Positions 25,931 to 34,623 of a DNA stretch of 51,698 nucleotides are shown here, piece after piece. Location: contig UQFY01000013.1 in assembly GCA_900540385.1 (NCBI GenBank), forward strand, positions 1-51,698. The letters are read 5' to 3'. How positions within the stretch are numbered: position 1 is the stretch's first letter; each line of letters opens with the position of its first letter. A model generated the notes under the pieces. It worked only from the letters and a program-made list of their open reading frames with translations. It was not told the DNA's origin and did not search any database. Both the position numbers and the translations under genes were made by a program. Source of the DNA: an uncultured Mollicutes bacterium (GTDB lineage Bacteria; Bacillota_I; Bacilli_A; RFN20; CAG-826).

Positions 25931-26815
25931 TTAGCCTTTCACGCTGCCTTCAGTCGTTCCACCAACGATGAATTTAGAGAGGAAAAGATAAACAATAACA
26001 AGCGGTATGATAGCAAAGCCAATCAAAGCATATACCTTACCCATATCAAATGAAGATGGGTCGGAAGCCTTAACGGCAGCAATAATAAGCGGCAACGTTT
26101 TCTTTTTATTATCGCTAATTAAGAGAGCAGGGATAAAGAAGTTATTCCAATTGCTAACAAAGGCAAAGATAAGTTGAACAGCTAAAGCAGGCTTAATAAT
26201 AGGTAAGGCCATTTGATTAAAGATACGGAACTCCCCTGCTCCATCAATACGGGCTGCTTCAATCATCTCTAACGGAAGGACAGACTCCATGTACTGTTTC
26301 ATGTAGAAGAAGGTGATAGGCGAAGCAATAGAAGGAATAATCAGCGGCCAAAGCATATCCGATTGGCCAATGCTAGTAAGCATTCTAGCAAGACCAACAC
26401 CAGAAATGGTTGTTGGAATCATCATGATAACCAAAATGAACTTAAAGATGATTTCACGTCCTTTGAATTGATAAACCTCAATGGCGTAAGCGGTTAATGC
26501 AGAAAAATAGACACAAAGCAACGACCCGACTACGGAGACAATAACGCTGTTTCCTAAAGCGGAAAGAACAGGCAAGTGATCATCGGAGAAAACATTCTTC
26601 ATGTTCTCAAAGAAATTGGTGCCAAACCAGAAAGAGAAACTTGTTGCAATTTGTCCATTGCTACGCGTCATATTGACAACTAATGTCCAAATTGGGAAGA
26701 GACAAAGGAAGGTTAAAATGATCAAGATAAAGTAAACGCAAATACGGCGGGCTCTTAAGATGGAAGACATCCCTAAGAGGCTCTTTTTCTTGCTCATGTC
26801 TTTATTTTCTCTCAT
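25931..26815 (-). CDS. CUT1 sugar ABC transporter permease (MalG-like)
   Basis: A 294-residue inner-membrane permease with six hydrophobic segments. The EAA loop EAARIDGAGEFRIFNQMALPIIKPALA is recognisable from about residue 190, typical of MalG-type carbohydrate importers. The start is ATG at 26815 with AGGAG upstream, overlapping the preceding permease by ATGA; the longer frame is not used. With the preceding permease and the binding protein it forms an oligosaccharide importer. No ATP-binding subunit is encoded here, so a shared MsmX-type ATPase elsewhere is implied. Confidence 0.92.
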   Translation of the reverse strand: MRENKDMSKKKSLLGMSSILRARRICVYFILIILTFLCLFPIWTLVVNMTRSNGQIATSFSFWFGTNFFENMKNVFSDDHLPVLSALGNSVIVSVVGSLLCVYFSALTAYAIEVYQFKGREIIFKFILVIMMIPTTISGVGLARMLTSIGQSDMLWPLIIPSIASPITFFYMKQYMESVLPLEMIEAARIDGAGEFRIFNQMALPIIKPALAVQLIFAFVSNWNNFFIPALLISDNKKKTLPLIIAAVKASDPSSFDMGKVYALIGFAIIPLVIVYLFLSKFIVGGTTEGSVKG

Positions 26816-27900
26816 AAGCTTTCTCCTCTCTGACGGGCTATTTCTTTCTCCGTTTCTATACAACCGGCATATGTCCTAAAACGTTTTTTACGGTTATGAC
26901 GGATTTCTTTTTCCATGTTCTTAGTGTGGTAATTGGAAAGATAAACGATGCAAGACAAAATCAAAGTGATTACGAAGAGGACAATGCTAAGCGCGCCAGC
27001 TTGCCCATAGTTATGTTTTACAGTCACGAGATTATAAAGGTACATCATGACCGTTTCAGAGCTCTTTAAATAGCCACCCGTTGTTTGAGTAAAAATTTGA
27101 GCAACGTCAAAGAGCTGGACTCCACCAATCATGGAGGTGATAAAGACATATAAGAAGATTGGTTTCAAAAGGGGCATCGTGATGCTCCAGAAGGTTCTTT
27201 GAGCACCAGATCCATCAATACGAGCAGACTCAAAGATAGATTCATCAATACCCATGATGCCTGACATAAGCAATAACGTTGTGTTACCAAACCACATTAA
27301 GCAATTTAAACCAGCGATGATGATGTGGGTCCACATCTCATTATTAGCAACGTTGATCAAATTATTTCCATCAACCCATCCCCAAGAAATCAAAAGTTGG
27401 AAGACAGGGCCATTTGTGGCAAAAATCATTAAGAAGAGCATGCCGAACGCCGAAGCCATAATTAGGTTTGGCATATACATAATCGTCTTCCAGAAACGTT
27501 GGCCACGAATCTTCAAACGAGCATCCGTAAACCAAACCGCTAAAGCTAAAGAGATGATAATTTGAGGAATAAAGCCAATGATCCAAATCACCATCGTGTT
27601 CATCAAATAATAAAGGAAAGTTGGGATATGAGCATTTGCCGTAAATGTATGATTGAAGAAGGTAATTGAGGTTGCATCCTCAACCCCTGATTGGAAAATG
27701 TATTTGAAGTTATCAAATCCACACCAATTAGGTCCAACAGTATCCAATAAATCATCATAGTATTCTTGAAAAGCATAGATGAATGTTTTTCCTAAAGGAA
27801 CTAATTGAAATAAGATGAAAGCGACAAAAAAAGGAACAAGGAACAAATAGCCCCACTTATCATAACGAACACTCTTTCTTTTTCGTTTTTGGTTGTTCAT
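26812..27900 (-). CDS. CUT1 sugar ABC transporter permease (MalF-like)
   Basis: A 362-residue permease with a basic N-terminus, an extracellular loop after TM1 (about 45-95) and the EAA loop FESARIDGSGAQRTFW, as in MalF-type sugar permeases. The start is ATG at 27900 with GGGAG upstream; the 16-codon extension above it would overlap a strong stem-loop and is rejected. It ends in an ATGA overlap with the second permease. The 69-nt gap to the binding-protein gene contains that stem-loop, which may reduce permease expression relative to the binding protein. Confidence 0.92.
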   Translation of the reverse strand: MNNQKRKRKSVRYDKWGYLFLVPFFVAFILFQLVPLGKTFIYAFQEYYDDLLDTVGPNWCGFDNFKYIFQSGVEDATSITFFNHTFTANAHIPTFLYYLMNTMVIWIIGFIPQIIISLALAVWFTDARLKIRGQRFWKTIMYMPNLIMASAFGMLFLMIFATNGPVFQLLISWGWVDGNNLINVANNEMWTHIIIAGLNCLMWFGNTTLLLMSGIMGIDESIFESARIDGSGAQRTFWSITMPLLKPIFLYVFITSMIGGVQLFDVAQIFTQTTGGYLKSSETVMMYLYNLVTVKHNYGQAGALSIVLFVITLILSCIVYLSNYHTKNMEKEIRHNRKKRFRTYAGCIETEKEIARQRGESL

Positions 27901-27922
27901 TTTTTTCTCCCTTTCCAATGAA

Positions 27923-27946
27923 GGGGCAGCGCCGAAGCGCCACCCC
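27923..27946 (-). promoter_or_regulatory. Stable intercistronic stem-loop with UUCG tetraloop
   Basis: Between the binding-protein stop (27970) and the permease start (27900), a 10-bp stem (two G-U pairs) is capped by C(UUCG)G on the minus-strand RNA. No T-run follows, so it is not an efficient terminator. Its place after the binding-protein gene fits an mRNA-stabilising or attenuating hairpin, as between malE and malF. Confidence 0.75.
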
Positions 27947-27969
27947 ACAGCTCTTTTAGCTATTAAGAA

Positions 27970-29448
27970 TTAAAGCGTTTTGCCATCCCAGCTATCCCAT
28001 TCAGAGGAGAACTTGAGATTGTTTGCTTTTTCCGCAACAGTCTTCTTGAAAGCGGCAAGTGCGTTAGCATATGTTGTCTTTTCATTGAAGAAATATGCTT
28101 CGAAGGAGTTTTGAATACCTTCATTCAATGTTTGGTCATGTGGGCCAGCATTGCTCATATCAATCTTTTCAGCACTTTCTTTGAAGAGGGCGATATGATT
28201 TTGTCCACCAAGGAATTCAGAACCATAGCTTGCATCGCTAGCGAGTTTGTTCATAGCCGTCTTATTGTTGGTATAGTCTTGAGTTCCACGAGTGATTTTT
28301 TCAGCAATTGTTGCATCACAGGTTAACTTCTTCATGATATCTTTGACTTCTTCTTTGTTGTCTGTGCCTTTGGCTGCGCAAAGCCAGCTGCCACCCCAAT
28401 ACCAGGACGCTGGTCCTTTGCAAACCGCATAGTCACCGTAAAGGGTCTTAGTGGTGTCAATGCTACCATCCGCATTCTTTGCTTCATTCATCTTTTTGGC
28501 GTATCCATCTGGATCGGCGTTGCCAGCGAGAGTGAAGTTAATGCCCCATGTGCTATAGAAGAAGCCGAAAGTCTTCTTTCCAGTTGCAGTGACTTCGCCT
28601 TTATCGTTTTTCAAAACGTGGCCATCTGGTCCTTGGTCTGCTTGCCATTGAGCACTCCAAAGAGGGGCATCATCAATATATTTCTTATCAGCATAATCTT
28701 TCGTGTTAACAATCCATTTCTTGATTTCTGGGTCAAGACGGATGGTGTTATCCGCTGTTACCCATTTATCGGTCATGTTGTTGGAATATGGACGATAGTT
28801 ATCTGCAAAGCCAGAAAGCATTTTGACGTTCGCAGTTTTCATTTGGGCTGCAACTTCATTGAATTTGGCCCAATCAGAAATCTTTTCTTGAACCCTTGCT
28901 GGATCGTCTGTTCCTAAAACGGATTTAGCAATATCACGACGATAAGCAAATAACCCAGGGGTAGCTTGCCAACTTGTAGCCTTTAAATGACCATCATAGG
29001 TGACAATATCTTGCGTATATTTGTATTGATCGGCAAGATCTTCGGTGGTTAAGCCGATGTCAGTCTTTAAATCCAGAGTATAGGCAGTTTTGGTGTATTT
29101 TGTCGCATAGTCTGCTTCGATAAGGAACATATCGACCTTATCATCAGCCGCAGCTTTATCTTGGCCTTTTAATTTCTCATCCAATTTGTTTTGATAATTG
29201 TTGTTATCATTTGGTTCAACAATGAATTTGACTTTTACGCCATTTTTTAAGGTGTAGGTCTTGCCCGTTCCTTCTCCAGTAATGGTCACGTCTGGATAGT
29301 AATCTTCAAAGCGTTCTTGGAATTCCGTATTCCAACACATAACATTGAGGACTTTTCCGTTTTCCTCGGTTTTTGTTTCCGAACAGCCGGCTAACGCTAA
29401 GAGCCCGGTTGCAGAGATGACGAGTGCCGCAAGCATTGATTTTTTCAT
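27970..29448 (-). CDS. Sugar ABC transporter substrate-binding lipoprotein
   Basis: A 492-residue extracellular solute-binding protein (family 1/CUT1). The signal peptide ends in LALAGC, lipidated at Cys22. The mature protein has the usual two-lobe alternation and is rich in Trp and Tyr (for example ASWYWGGSWLCAA), which fits stacking on sugar rings of an oligosaccharide. AAAGGAGG precedes the ATG. It is followed by two permeases and GH94 in one transcript with the LacI regulator 35 nt upstream. At about 490 residues it is longer than most disaccharide-binding proteins, which would suit longer oligosaccharides. Confidence 0.9.
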   Translation of the reverse strand: MKKSMLAALVISATGLLALAGCSETKTEENGKVLNVMCWNTEFQERFEDYYPDVTITGEGTGKTYTLKNGVKVKFIVEPNDNNNYQNKLDEKLKGQDKAAADDKVDMFLIEADYATKYTKTAYTLDLKTDIGLTTEDLADQYKYTQDIVTYDGHLKATSWQATPGLFAYRRDIAKSVLGTDDPARVQEKISDWAKFNEVAAQMKTANVKMLSGFADNYRPYSNNMTDKWVTADNTIRLDPEIKKWIVNTKDYADKKYIDDAPLWSAQWQADQGPDGHVLKNDKGEVTATGKKTFGFFYSTWGINFTLAGNADPDGYAKKMNEAKNADGSIDTTKTLYGDYAVCKGPASWYWGGSWLCAAKGTDNKEEVKDIMKKLTCDATIAEKITRGTQDYTNNKTAMNKLASDASYGSEFLGGQNHIALFKESAEKIDMSNAGPHDQTLNEGIQNSFEAYFFNEKTTYANALAAFKKTVAEKANNLKFSSEWDSWDGKTL

Positions 29449-29483
29449 GAAATTTCATTCCTCCTTTCAATGTCGCTATTTAT

Positions 29484-30512
29484 TTATTTTTCCGATGTTG
29501 TATCACCGGTTGAAAACTGAATGGTTCCGCCTTTTTGCAGGAAACCTTTTACTTTGTTTGTTTTTGGGACAAAGAGTTTTGGTTCCTCAATACGGGAGAT
29601 AAGTTCCTCCACTGCAAGACGGCCGATCTTATCGCTATCTTGGCAATAAGTCGTTAAGGATGGTTCAATCATCCTCGAAAGAGAAATTCCGTCATATCCC
29701 GCAATAGAAATTCCTTTTGCGTAGGCGGCATCGTTCTTAGAACTAAGAAGAGCGAGAGCGCTGATATCATCTGGGCAAAGAACGCAAGTTGGTTTTTCTT
29801 TCAAAGAAACGAGTTCTTTGAAGGCAAGGCGCACGGAATCAGGATCGTGATAACGAGCCGGAAGAAGATATTTTTCATTCGGCTCCATACCTAATTCGCG
29901 AATAGCTCTTAAATAACCAGCAATTCTCTTATGAGTAACGCCCGTATCTTCACCGTGGATGAAAGCGATTTTTCTATGTCCTTGCTGATAAGCGTATTTT
30001 GTAAGCTCATAGGTTCCATCCTCGTTATCAGACATAATAGAAGAGCATCCTTCAAACATATGATCGATGGTGACAACAGGAAGACCGCTATAAGCAAGTT
30101 CCGAAACATTTGGGTCAAAGAAATCAACAGAGGCAATAACCACTCCATCAATTCCTCTTGATTTCACGTGTTGAAGATAAGAGGGTGTCAATCCAGAAAA
30201 ATTTCCACTATTAATAAAGGTTAAATCGTAGCCTTTTGCTTCAGCAGCAACTTTAACAGAGTTAAGAATAGAAGAGAAATATTCGTGCCTAAGACCACTT
30301 TCAGTTTTGTCAACGAAAAGAACTCCAATAGTAAAGGAACGATGCATTTTTAACGTTCTAGCAAAACTAGATGGAACATAACCCATCTCGCGTGCCGTAT
30401 CTTTGACAAGCTTCTGGGTGGCTTGGGAAATTTCCTTACTACCATTTAAAGCTTTAGATACGGTCGCATTGCTAAGATTCAGTTTTTTTGCAATATCAGA
30501 AATCTTTGCCAT
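29484..30512 (-). CDS. LacI-family transcriptional regulator of the oligosaccharide locus
   Basis: A 342-residue repressor. The N-terminal helix-turn-helix ISDIAKKLNLSNATVSKALN (4-23) with hinge helix (about 45-58) is followed by a periplasmic-binding-type sugar sensor domain. It starts the operon with the ABC importer and GH94, and is divergent from a second GH94. The ATG at 30512 is preceded by AGAGGAAAGG. Near-palindromic ACGAAAnCGnTTTCGT sites overlap the predicted transcription starts on both sides of the divergent region, suggesting autoregulation and repression of both phosphorylase genes until an oligosaccharide binds. Confidence 0.92.
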   Translation of the reverse strand: MAKISDIAKKLNLSNATVSKALNGSKEISQATQKLVKDTAREMGYVPSSFARTLKMHRSFTIGVLFVDKTESGLRHEYFSSILNSVKVAAEAKGYDLTFINSGNFSGLTPSYLQHVKSRGIDGVVIASVDFFDPNVSELAYSGLPVVTIDHMFEGCSSIMSDNEDGTYELTKYAYQQGHRKIAFIHGEDTGVTHKRIAGYLRAIRELGMEPNEKYLLPARYHDPDSVRLAFKELVSLKEKPTCVLCPDDISALALLSSKNDAAYAKGISIAGYDGISLSRMIEPSLTTYCQDSDKIGRLAVEELISRIEEPKLFVPKTNKVKGFLQKGGTIQFSTGDTTSEK

Positions 30513-30528
30513 TGCCTTTCCTCTAGGT

Positions 30529-30604
30529 ACGAAATCGTTTTCGTTATCTCAATGCTAAGTTTGGGAAAAATGCTTGTCAAGGTGAATTTTGTAAGCGTTT
30601 ACAT
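30529..30604 (-). promoter_or_regulatory. lacI-ABC operon promoter with operator and cre site
   Basis: On the minus strand, TTGACA (30575-30580) and TAGCAT (30552-30557) are 17 nt apart. A near-palindrome ACGAAATCGTTTTCGT (30529-30544, 14 of 16 symmetric) lies at about +1 to +16. Upstream of the -35, TTGTAAGCGTTTACAT (30589-30604) fits every position of the CcpA cre consensus, suggesting catabolite control. Confidence 0.75.
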
Positions 30605-30677
30605 TTTGAATTTTCCTATACTCTAGGCGGTGTGTAATTATTTCGTTCTTTTTTCGTAACGTAAAATTTTTTTCGGC

Positions 30678-30773
30678 TTGTAATCGATACTTTTTGCTTT
30701 AGAATGAGAATATAACGAAAACGTTTAAGCGTCGATAAAAAGTGCGTTATCACTCGTGTGAATACGTTTACGT
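30678..30773 (+). promoter_or_regulatory. Promoter and operator-like sites of the second GH94 gene
   Basis: TTGTAA (30678-30683) and TAGAAT (30701-5; t at 30700 begins it) are 16 nt apart. Just past the expected start, ACGAAAACGTTTAAGC (30715-30730) keeps the left half of the operator seen on the other side. A third related site, GTGAATACGTTTACGT (30758-30773), lies further down in the leader. Confidence 0.6.
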
Positions 30774-30814
30774 TAATATTTATATTTTTAATCAGCAAAA
30801 ATGAGGAAAAATTT

Positions 30815-33238
30815 ATGAAATTCGGCTACTTTGACGATGAAAACAAGGAGTATGTTATTCAAACGCCTTTTACCCCTTCTCCTTGGATAAACTATTTAGG
30901 TCAGGATCATTTCTTCTCCCTCATTTCCAATACTGCTGGAGGTTATAGTTTCGATACAGATGCTAAATTAAGACGCATAACGCGTTATCGATATAATGAT
31001 GTTCCAGCGGATTTTGATGGTCGCCATTTTTACGTCAATGAAAAAGGATTGATTTGGTCGCCAACATATCTTCCTAGCAAAACGGAATTGGATTTCTATG
31101 AATGTAGACACGGCCTTGGCTATAGTGTTATCACGGGAAAGAAAAACGCTCTTAAAGTCCGTTGCACTTTCTTTGTTCCAAATGATGCTCATTGTGAAAT
31201 TCAATACATTCAACTAAAAAACGAAAGTAACGAAAAGAAAGTCTTCTCTTTCTTCGCTCAAGAGGAATGGTGTTTATGGAACGCTAGCGATGACGCAGAA
31301 AACTTTCAAAGAAATCTCTCTACTGGCGAAGTGGAATGCTATAACGGCATCATTTATCACAAAACAGAATTTAGAGAGAGAAGAAATCACTACGCCTTCT
31401 ATTATGTTAATCATGAAACCTCTCATTTTGAGTCAGACCGTGATTCCTTCTTAGGCATGCATAATGGCTATGATCATCCTGAAGAGATATTCAAAAACAA
31501 ACTAGGGGATCATGTTGCATCAGGATGGCATCCAATTGCCGCTCATCAAATTGATTTAGAGCTTCAGGCAAACGAGGAAAAGAGTTTAATTTTCATTCTA
31601 GGTTATTGTGAAATTAAAGAAGGAGAAGAGAAATTCATTGCCCCTAATATCATTAACAAAAAACCAGCTGCAAAAATTATTGAACAATTCAATTCTGATG
31701 AAAAAGTACTACACGCCCTCGCTCTTTTGAAGAGGAAGATGAATTCTTTCTTAGATATCTATCAAGCAAAAACCGGAAACGAAAAACTTGATCGTATGGC
31801 AAATATATGGAATCCATACCAAAGCATCATTACTTATTGCATGTCCAGAAGCGCATCTTATTACGAATCTGGAATCGGAAGAGGAATGGGTTTCCGTGAT
31901 TCTTGCCAAGACTTGCTCGGTTTCGTTCATATGATTCCTTTGAAAGCAAGACAAAGAATCCTTGATATTGCAGCCATTCAAAAAGAAGATGGTTCCACTT
32001 ATCATCAATATCAGCCATTAACCAAAAAAGGGAACTCCGCTATCGGAGGGGGCTTTAATGACGACCCTCTTTGGCTAGTTGGAGCAACAAGCGCTTATAT
32101 CAAAGAAACAGGCGATTATTCCATTCTAAAAGAAGAGGTTCCTTTTGATAATGAAGCAGGAAGCGAGAAACCTTTATTGGAACATCTTAGACGTTCCATT
32201 CATTTCACAATGAATAATCTAGGTCGACATCAACTTCCACTCATTGGAAGAGCGGATTGGAACGATTGTTTGAATTTAAATTGTTTTAGCAACACTCCAG
32301 GGGAATCTTTCCAAACAACTGAGAATAAAGGCTCAGGAAAAGTTGCTGAATCCGTCTTTATTGCCGGTATGTTTGTCTTATATTCCAATGAATATGCAAG
32401 AATCCTTTCTCATTTAGGCTTAAAAGAGGAGGAAAAAGAGGTTCTTGAAGCAAAAAAGAAAATGGAAGAGGCAACCATCCAACATGGTTATGATGGCGAA
32501 TATTTCCTTCGTGCCTATGACGCTTCTGGAAAGAAGGTTGGCTCTCATGAAAATGAAGAAGGGAAGATCTTTATCGAACCGCAAGGTTTCTGTGTCATGG
32601 CAGGAATCGGTCATAGCTTAGGATATGGTAAAAAGGCCTTAGCAAGCGCTGAGAAGTACCTTGGTTGCAAATATGGATTAGAGTTACTTTCCCCTGCATA
32701 TCATACTTATCACGTCGAATTGGGAGAGATATCTTCTTATCCACCAGGATATAAAGAAAATGGAGCGGTATTTAACCATAACAATCCATGGGTAACAATT
32801 GCTCATTGTGTGGAAAAAGAAGCCGAAAAAGCATATGCCCTTTACATCAAAAACTGCCCTGCTTTCATTGAAGAAGAAAGCGATGTCCATTACACGGAGC
32901 CGTATGTCTACTCTCAAATGATCGCCGGTCATGAAGCAGCCAATTACGGCCAAGCAAAAAATAGCTGGTTAACAGGCTCTGCTTCTTGGTCTTTAGTTGC
33001 CTTACAAGAATATCTTCTAGGCATTCGTGCTGATTATGATGGCTTGATTGTAGAGCCATGCTTACCGAATAAGGAATATCCATATCTTCATATTCAAAGA
33101 AAATTTCGTGGAAACACCTATGATATTGAAATTCATAACGTTCCAAACGCTTCGTTATATGTGAATGGAGAAAAGATAGAAGGCCATTTAATTCCATATA
33201 AACCTCAAAAAGAGGTCATACATGTATTAATGAAATAA
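30815..33238 (+). CDS. Cellobiose phosphorylase-like GH94 enzyme
   Basis: An 807-residue cytoplasmic phosphorylase strongly resembling cellobiose phosphorylases throughout. The N-terminal MKFGYFDDEN, PWINYLG, SNTAGGYSF and LRRITRYRYN blocks match the family. The barrel carries GFRDSCQDLLGFVH (about 360), IGGGFNDDPLWL (about 410) and the acid motif RADWNDCLNL (about 480). It would convert cellobiose plus phosphate to glucose-1-phosphate and glucose. The start is ATG at 30815 after GAGGAAAAATTT; the extra 19 codons upstream are leader. It is transcribed divergently from the lacI-ABC-GH94 operon under apparently shared operators. Related disaccharide specificities (laminaribiose, cellobionate, chitobiose) cannot be excluded by eye. 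Confidence 0.88.
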   Translation: MKFGYFDDENKEYVIQTPFTPSPWINYLGQDHFFSLISNTAGGYSFDTDAKLRRITRYRYNDVPADFDGRHFYVNEKGLIWSPTYLPSKTELDFYECRHGLGYSVITGKKNALKVRCTFFVPNDAHCEIQYIQLKNESNEKKVFSFFAQEEWCLWNASDDAENFQRNLSTGEVECYNGIIYHKTEFRERRNHYAFYYVNHETSHFESDRDSFLGMHNGYDHPEEIFKNKLGDHVASGWHPIAAHQIDLELQANEEKSLIFILGYCEIKEGEEKFIAPNIINKKPAAKIIEQFNSDEKVLHALALLKRKMNSFLDIYQAKTGNEKLDRMANIWNPYQSIITYCMSRSASYYESGIGRGMGFRDSCQDLLGFVHMIPLKARQRILDIAAIQKEDGSTYHQYQPLTKKGNSAIGGGFNDDPLWLVGATSAYIKETGDYSILKEEVPFDNEAGSEKPLLEHLRRSIHFTMNNLGRHQLPLIGRADWNDCLNLNCFSNTPGESFQTTENKGSGKVAESVFIAGMFVLYSNEYARILSHLGLKEEEKEVLEAKKKMEEATIQHGYDGEYFLRAYDASGKKVGSHENEEGKIFIEPQGFCVMAGIGHSLGYGKKALASAEKYLGCKYGLELLSPAYHTYHVELGEISSYPPGYKENGAVFNHNNPWVTIAHCVEKEAEKAYALYIKNCPAFIEEESDVHYTEPYVYSQMIAGHEAANYGQAKNSWLTGSASWSLVALQEYLLGIRADYDGLIVEPCLPNKEYPYLHIQRKFRGNTYDIEIHNVPNASLYVNGEKIEGHLIPYKPQKEVIHVLMK

Positions 33239-33278
33239 TGATTCATGTCCTCCAGCCATAGGAAACCCCTATGTCTTT

Positions 33279-33307
33279 TTAAAAAAAGATGGGCCGGAAC
33301 CCATCTT
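33279..33307 (-). terminator. Terminator of the lipoprotein operon
   Basis: An 8-bp stem (AAGATGGG 33286-33293 with CCCATCTT 33300-33307) is followed on the minus strand by a run of T residues. It lies 7 nt past the stop of the last lipoprotein gene (33314) and may also slow the convergent GH94 transcript. Confidence 0.8.
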
Positions 33308-33313
33308 GTTTCA

Positions 33314-34621
33314 TTAAGCAAGTTTGTTTTTACGAATGAAGCTGTCAACCCAACTGACAGAAGTTTTACCAAAGTCAGCAAAGACATATTCGTAATAATT
33401 TCCTTCCTTGCGGTAAAGATTCATTGTAACCTTTCCCTCATCTTTATCGTAAATGATATCGAGATGGGACAAGCTATTTCCTGTTTCCTCAAGAGCAAAG
33501 CTATTAGAGAAATCAACAAGGATCGACGTATCATCTGTCGTGAAGGAATCATCTTTATTATCCGTAAAGAGTTCCCAATGGTTCAAGGCCATAAGATTCT
33601 TTGGATAATTCATGATGCTTACGACATCAGAGGAATCATTGTCTTTAAATGAAGGTTCTGCATATCCCGGTTTTGAAGGATTCTCTCTTGTCACAAGATA
33701 CAAAGAAGGCACAAGGGCGCTTGTATCTTTATAAAACATATAAGTGCCCTGGAAGGTTAATTCTTTTCCACCATAGGTCATCTTTTTATTTTCAATGCCA
33801 AGGAATCCTTTGGTATAAGCGGCTGCTGTTTCAGGATTTTCTGCAGCATATTCGGAAGTGAAATCCGTTAAGAAATACTGCTCAGTGAAATAATCCATCG
33901 TATCCATGACATTGTTTCCAGTTAAATCACGATACTGAGTGAAATTATCAAGAGCAAATAAGTCAGTGATGGCTTGCTCTGTTTCGGTTGGAGTAAACGC
34001 TTCATCATTCTCCTTTAAGGCGTTCTCTAAGAAAGAAACAGAAGTCTTTCCAACATCTTTAAAGGTAATGGTGTAGTTGGTCTTATTATCAAAAGAAAGA
34101 TCAAAATGGAAACCATTTAACGTTGTCTCATCTTCAAGAGTTGCGTTAAGCGAAACAAGCGAGGTGTAATCGGTCGCGGAAAAACCAATCTTTGGTAGCA
34201 AACGAGTGGCAATGGATTTGGTTTTTAAATCCAATGTCATATCCGTTTTTCCTTCCAAAGAAGAATAATTAACCCCTTCAAAGGAAGGAACAAAATCCTT
34301 TAAGGTAAGTGCTACACCTTCTTTTTTAAGCAAAGCAGACTTCGTAAGGGTTGTTCCATCGTATTCGAAAGAACAAACTCCACCTTTTACAGATAAGTAC
34401 CCCGTGTAGTTGTTTTCGTAGTATTTCTCCGTGATATGTTCTTCTTTGATGGGAGAGGAATTTTTAGCGGAAACCAAGGTGTAATTCGTTAAACCCTCTA
34501 ATTGTTTCAAGGCTCCTAAACAAGTTTTTGGAGCCGTATCTTTCGAAGAAGAAGCCTCAGGAGCAGAGCAAGAAACAAGAAGCAACGGAGAGAGAAGGAA
34601 GAGTGCTAAATTTTTTCTCAT
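33314..34621 (-). CDS. Surface lipoprotein with duplicated domain, function unknown
   Basis: A 435-residue lipoprotein: the signal ends in LLLVSC (Cys18), then a Ser-rich linker (20-30). I do not recognise the family. Two halves look homologous: an LTNYT...EKYY segment (45-68) parallels LDNFTQ...EQYF (225-250), and each half ends in F.D.GKTSVS (188-196 and about 415-423). The offset is about 227 residues. Beta-rich, with many Thr/Ser/Tyr, it is probably anchored outside the cell. It is last gene of a four-lipoprotein operon, with a start 2 nt after the stop of the preceding one. The role is unknown. Confidence 0.75.
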   Translation of the reverse strand: MRKNLALFLLSPLLLVSCSAPEASSSKDTAPKTCLGALKQLEGLTNYTLVSAKNSSPIKEEHITEKYYENNYTGYLSVKGGVCSFEYDGTTLTKSALLKKEGVALTLKDFVPSFEGVNYSSLEGKTDMTLDLKTKSIATRLLPKIGFSATDYTSLVSLNATLEDETTLNGFHFDLSFDNKTNYTITFKDVGKTSVSFLENALKENDEAFTPTETEQAITDLFALDNFTQYRDLTGNNVMDTMDYFTEQYFLTDFTSEYAAENPETAAAYTKGFLGIENKKMTYGGKELTFQGTYMFYKDTSALVPSLYLVTRENPSKPGYAEPSFKDNDSSDVVSIMNYPKNLMALNHWELFTDNKDDSFTTDDTSILVDFSNSFALEETGNSLSHLDIIYDKDEGKVTMNLYRKEGNYYEYVFADFGKTSVSWVDSFIRKNKLA

Positions 34622-34623
34622 TT

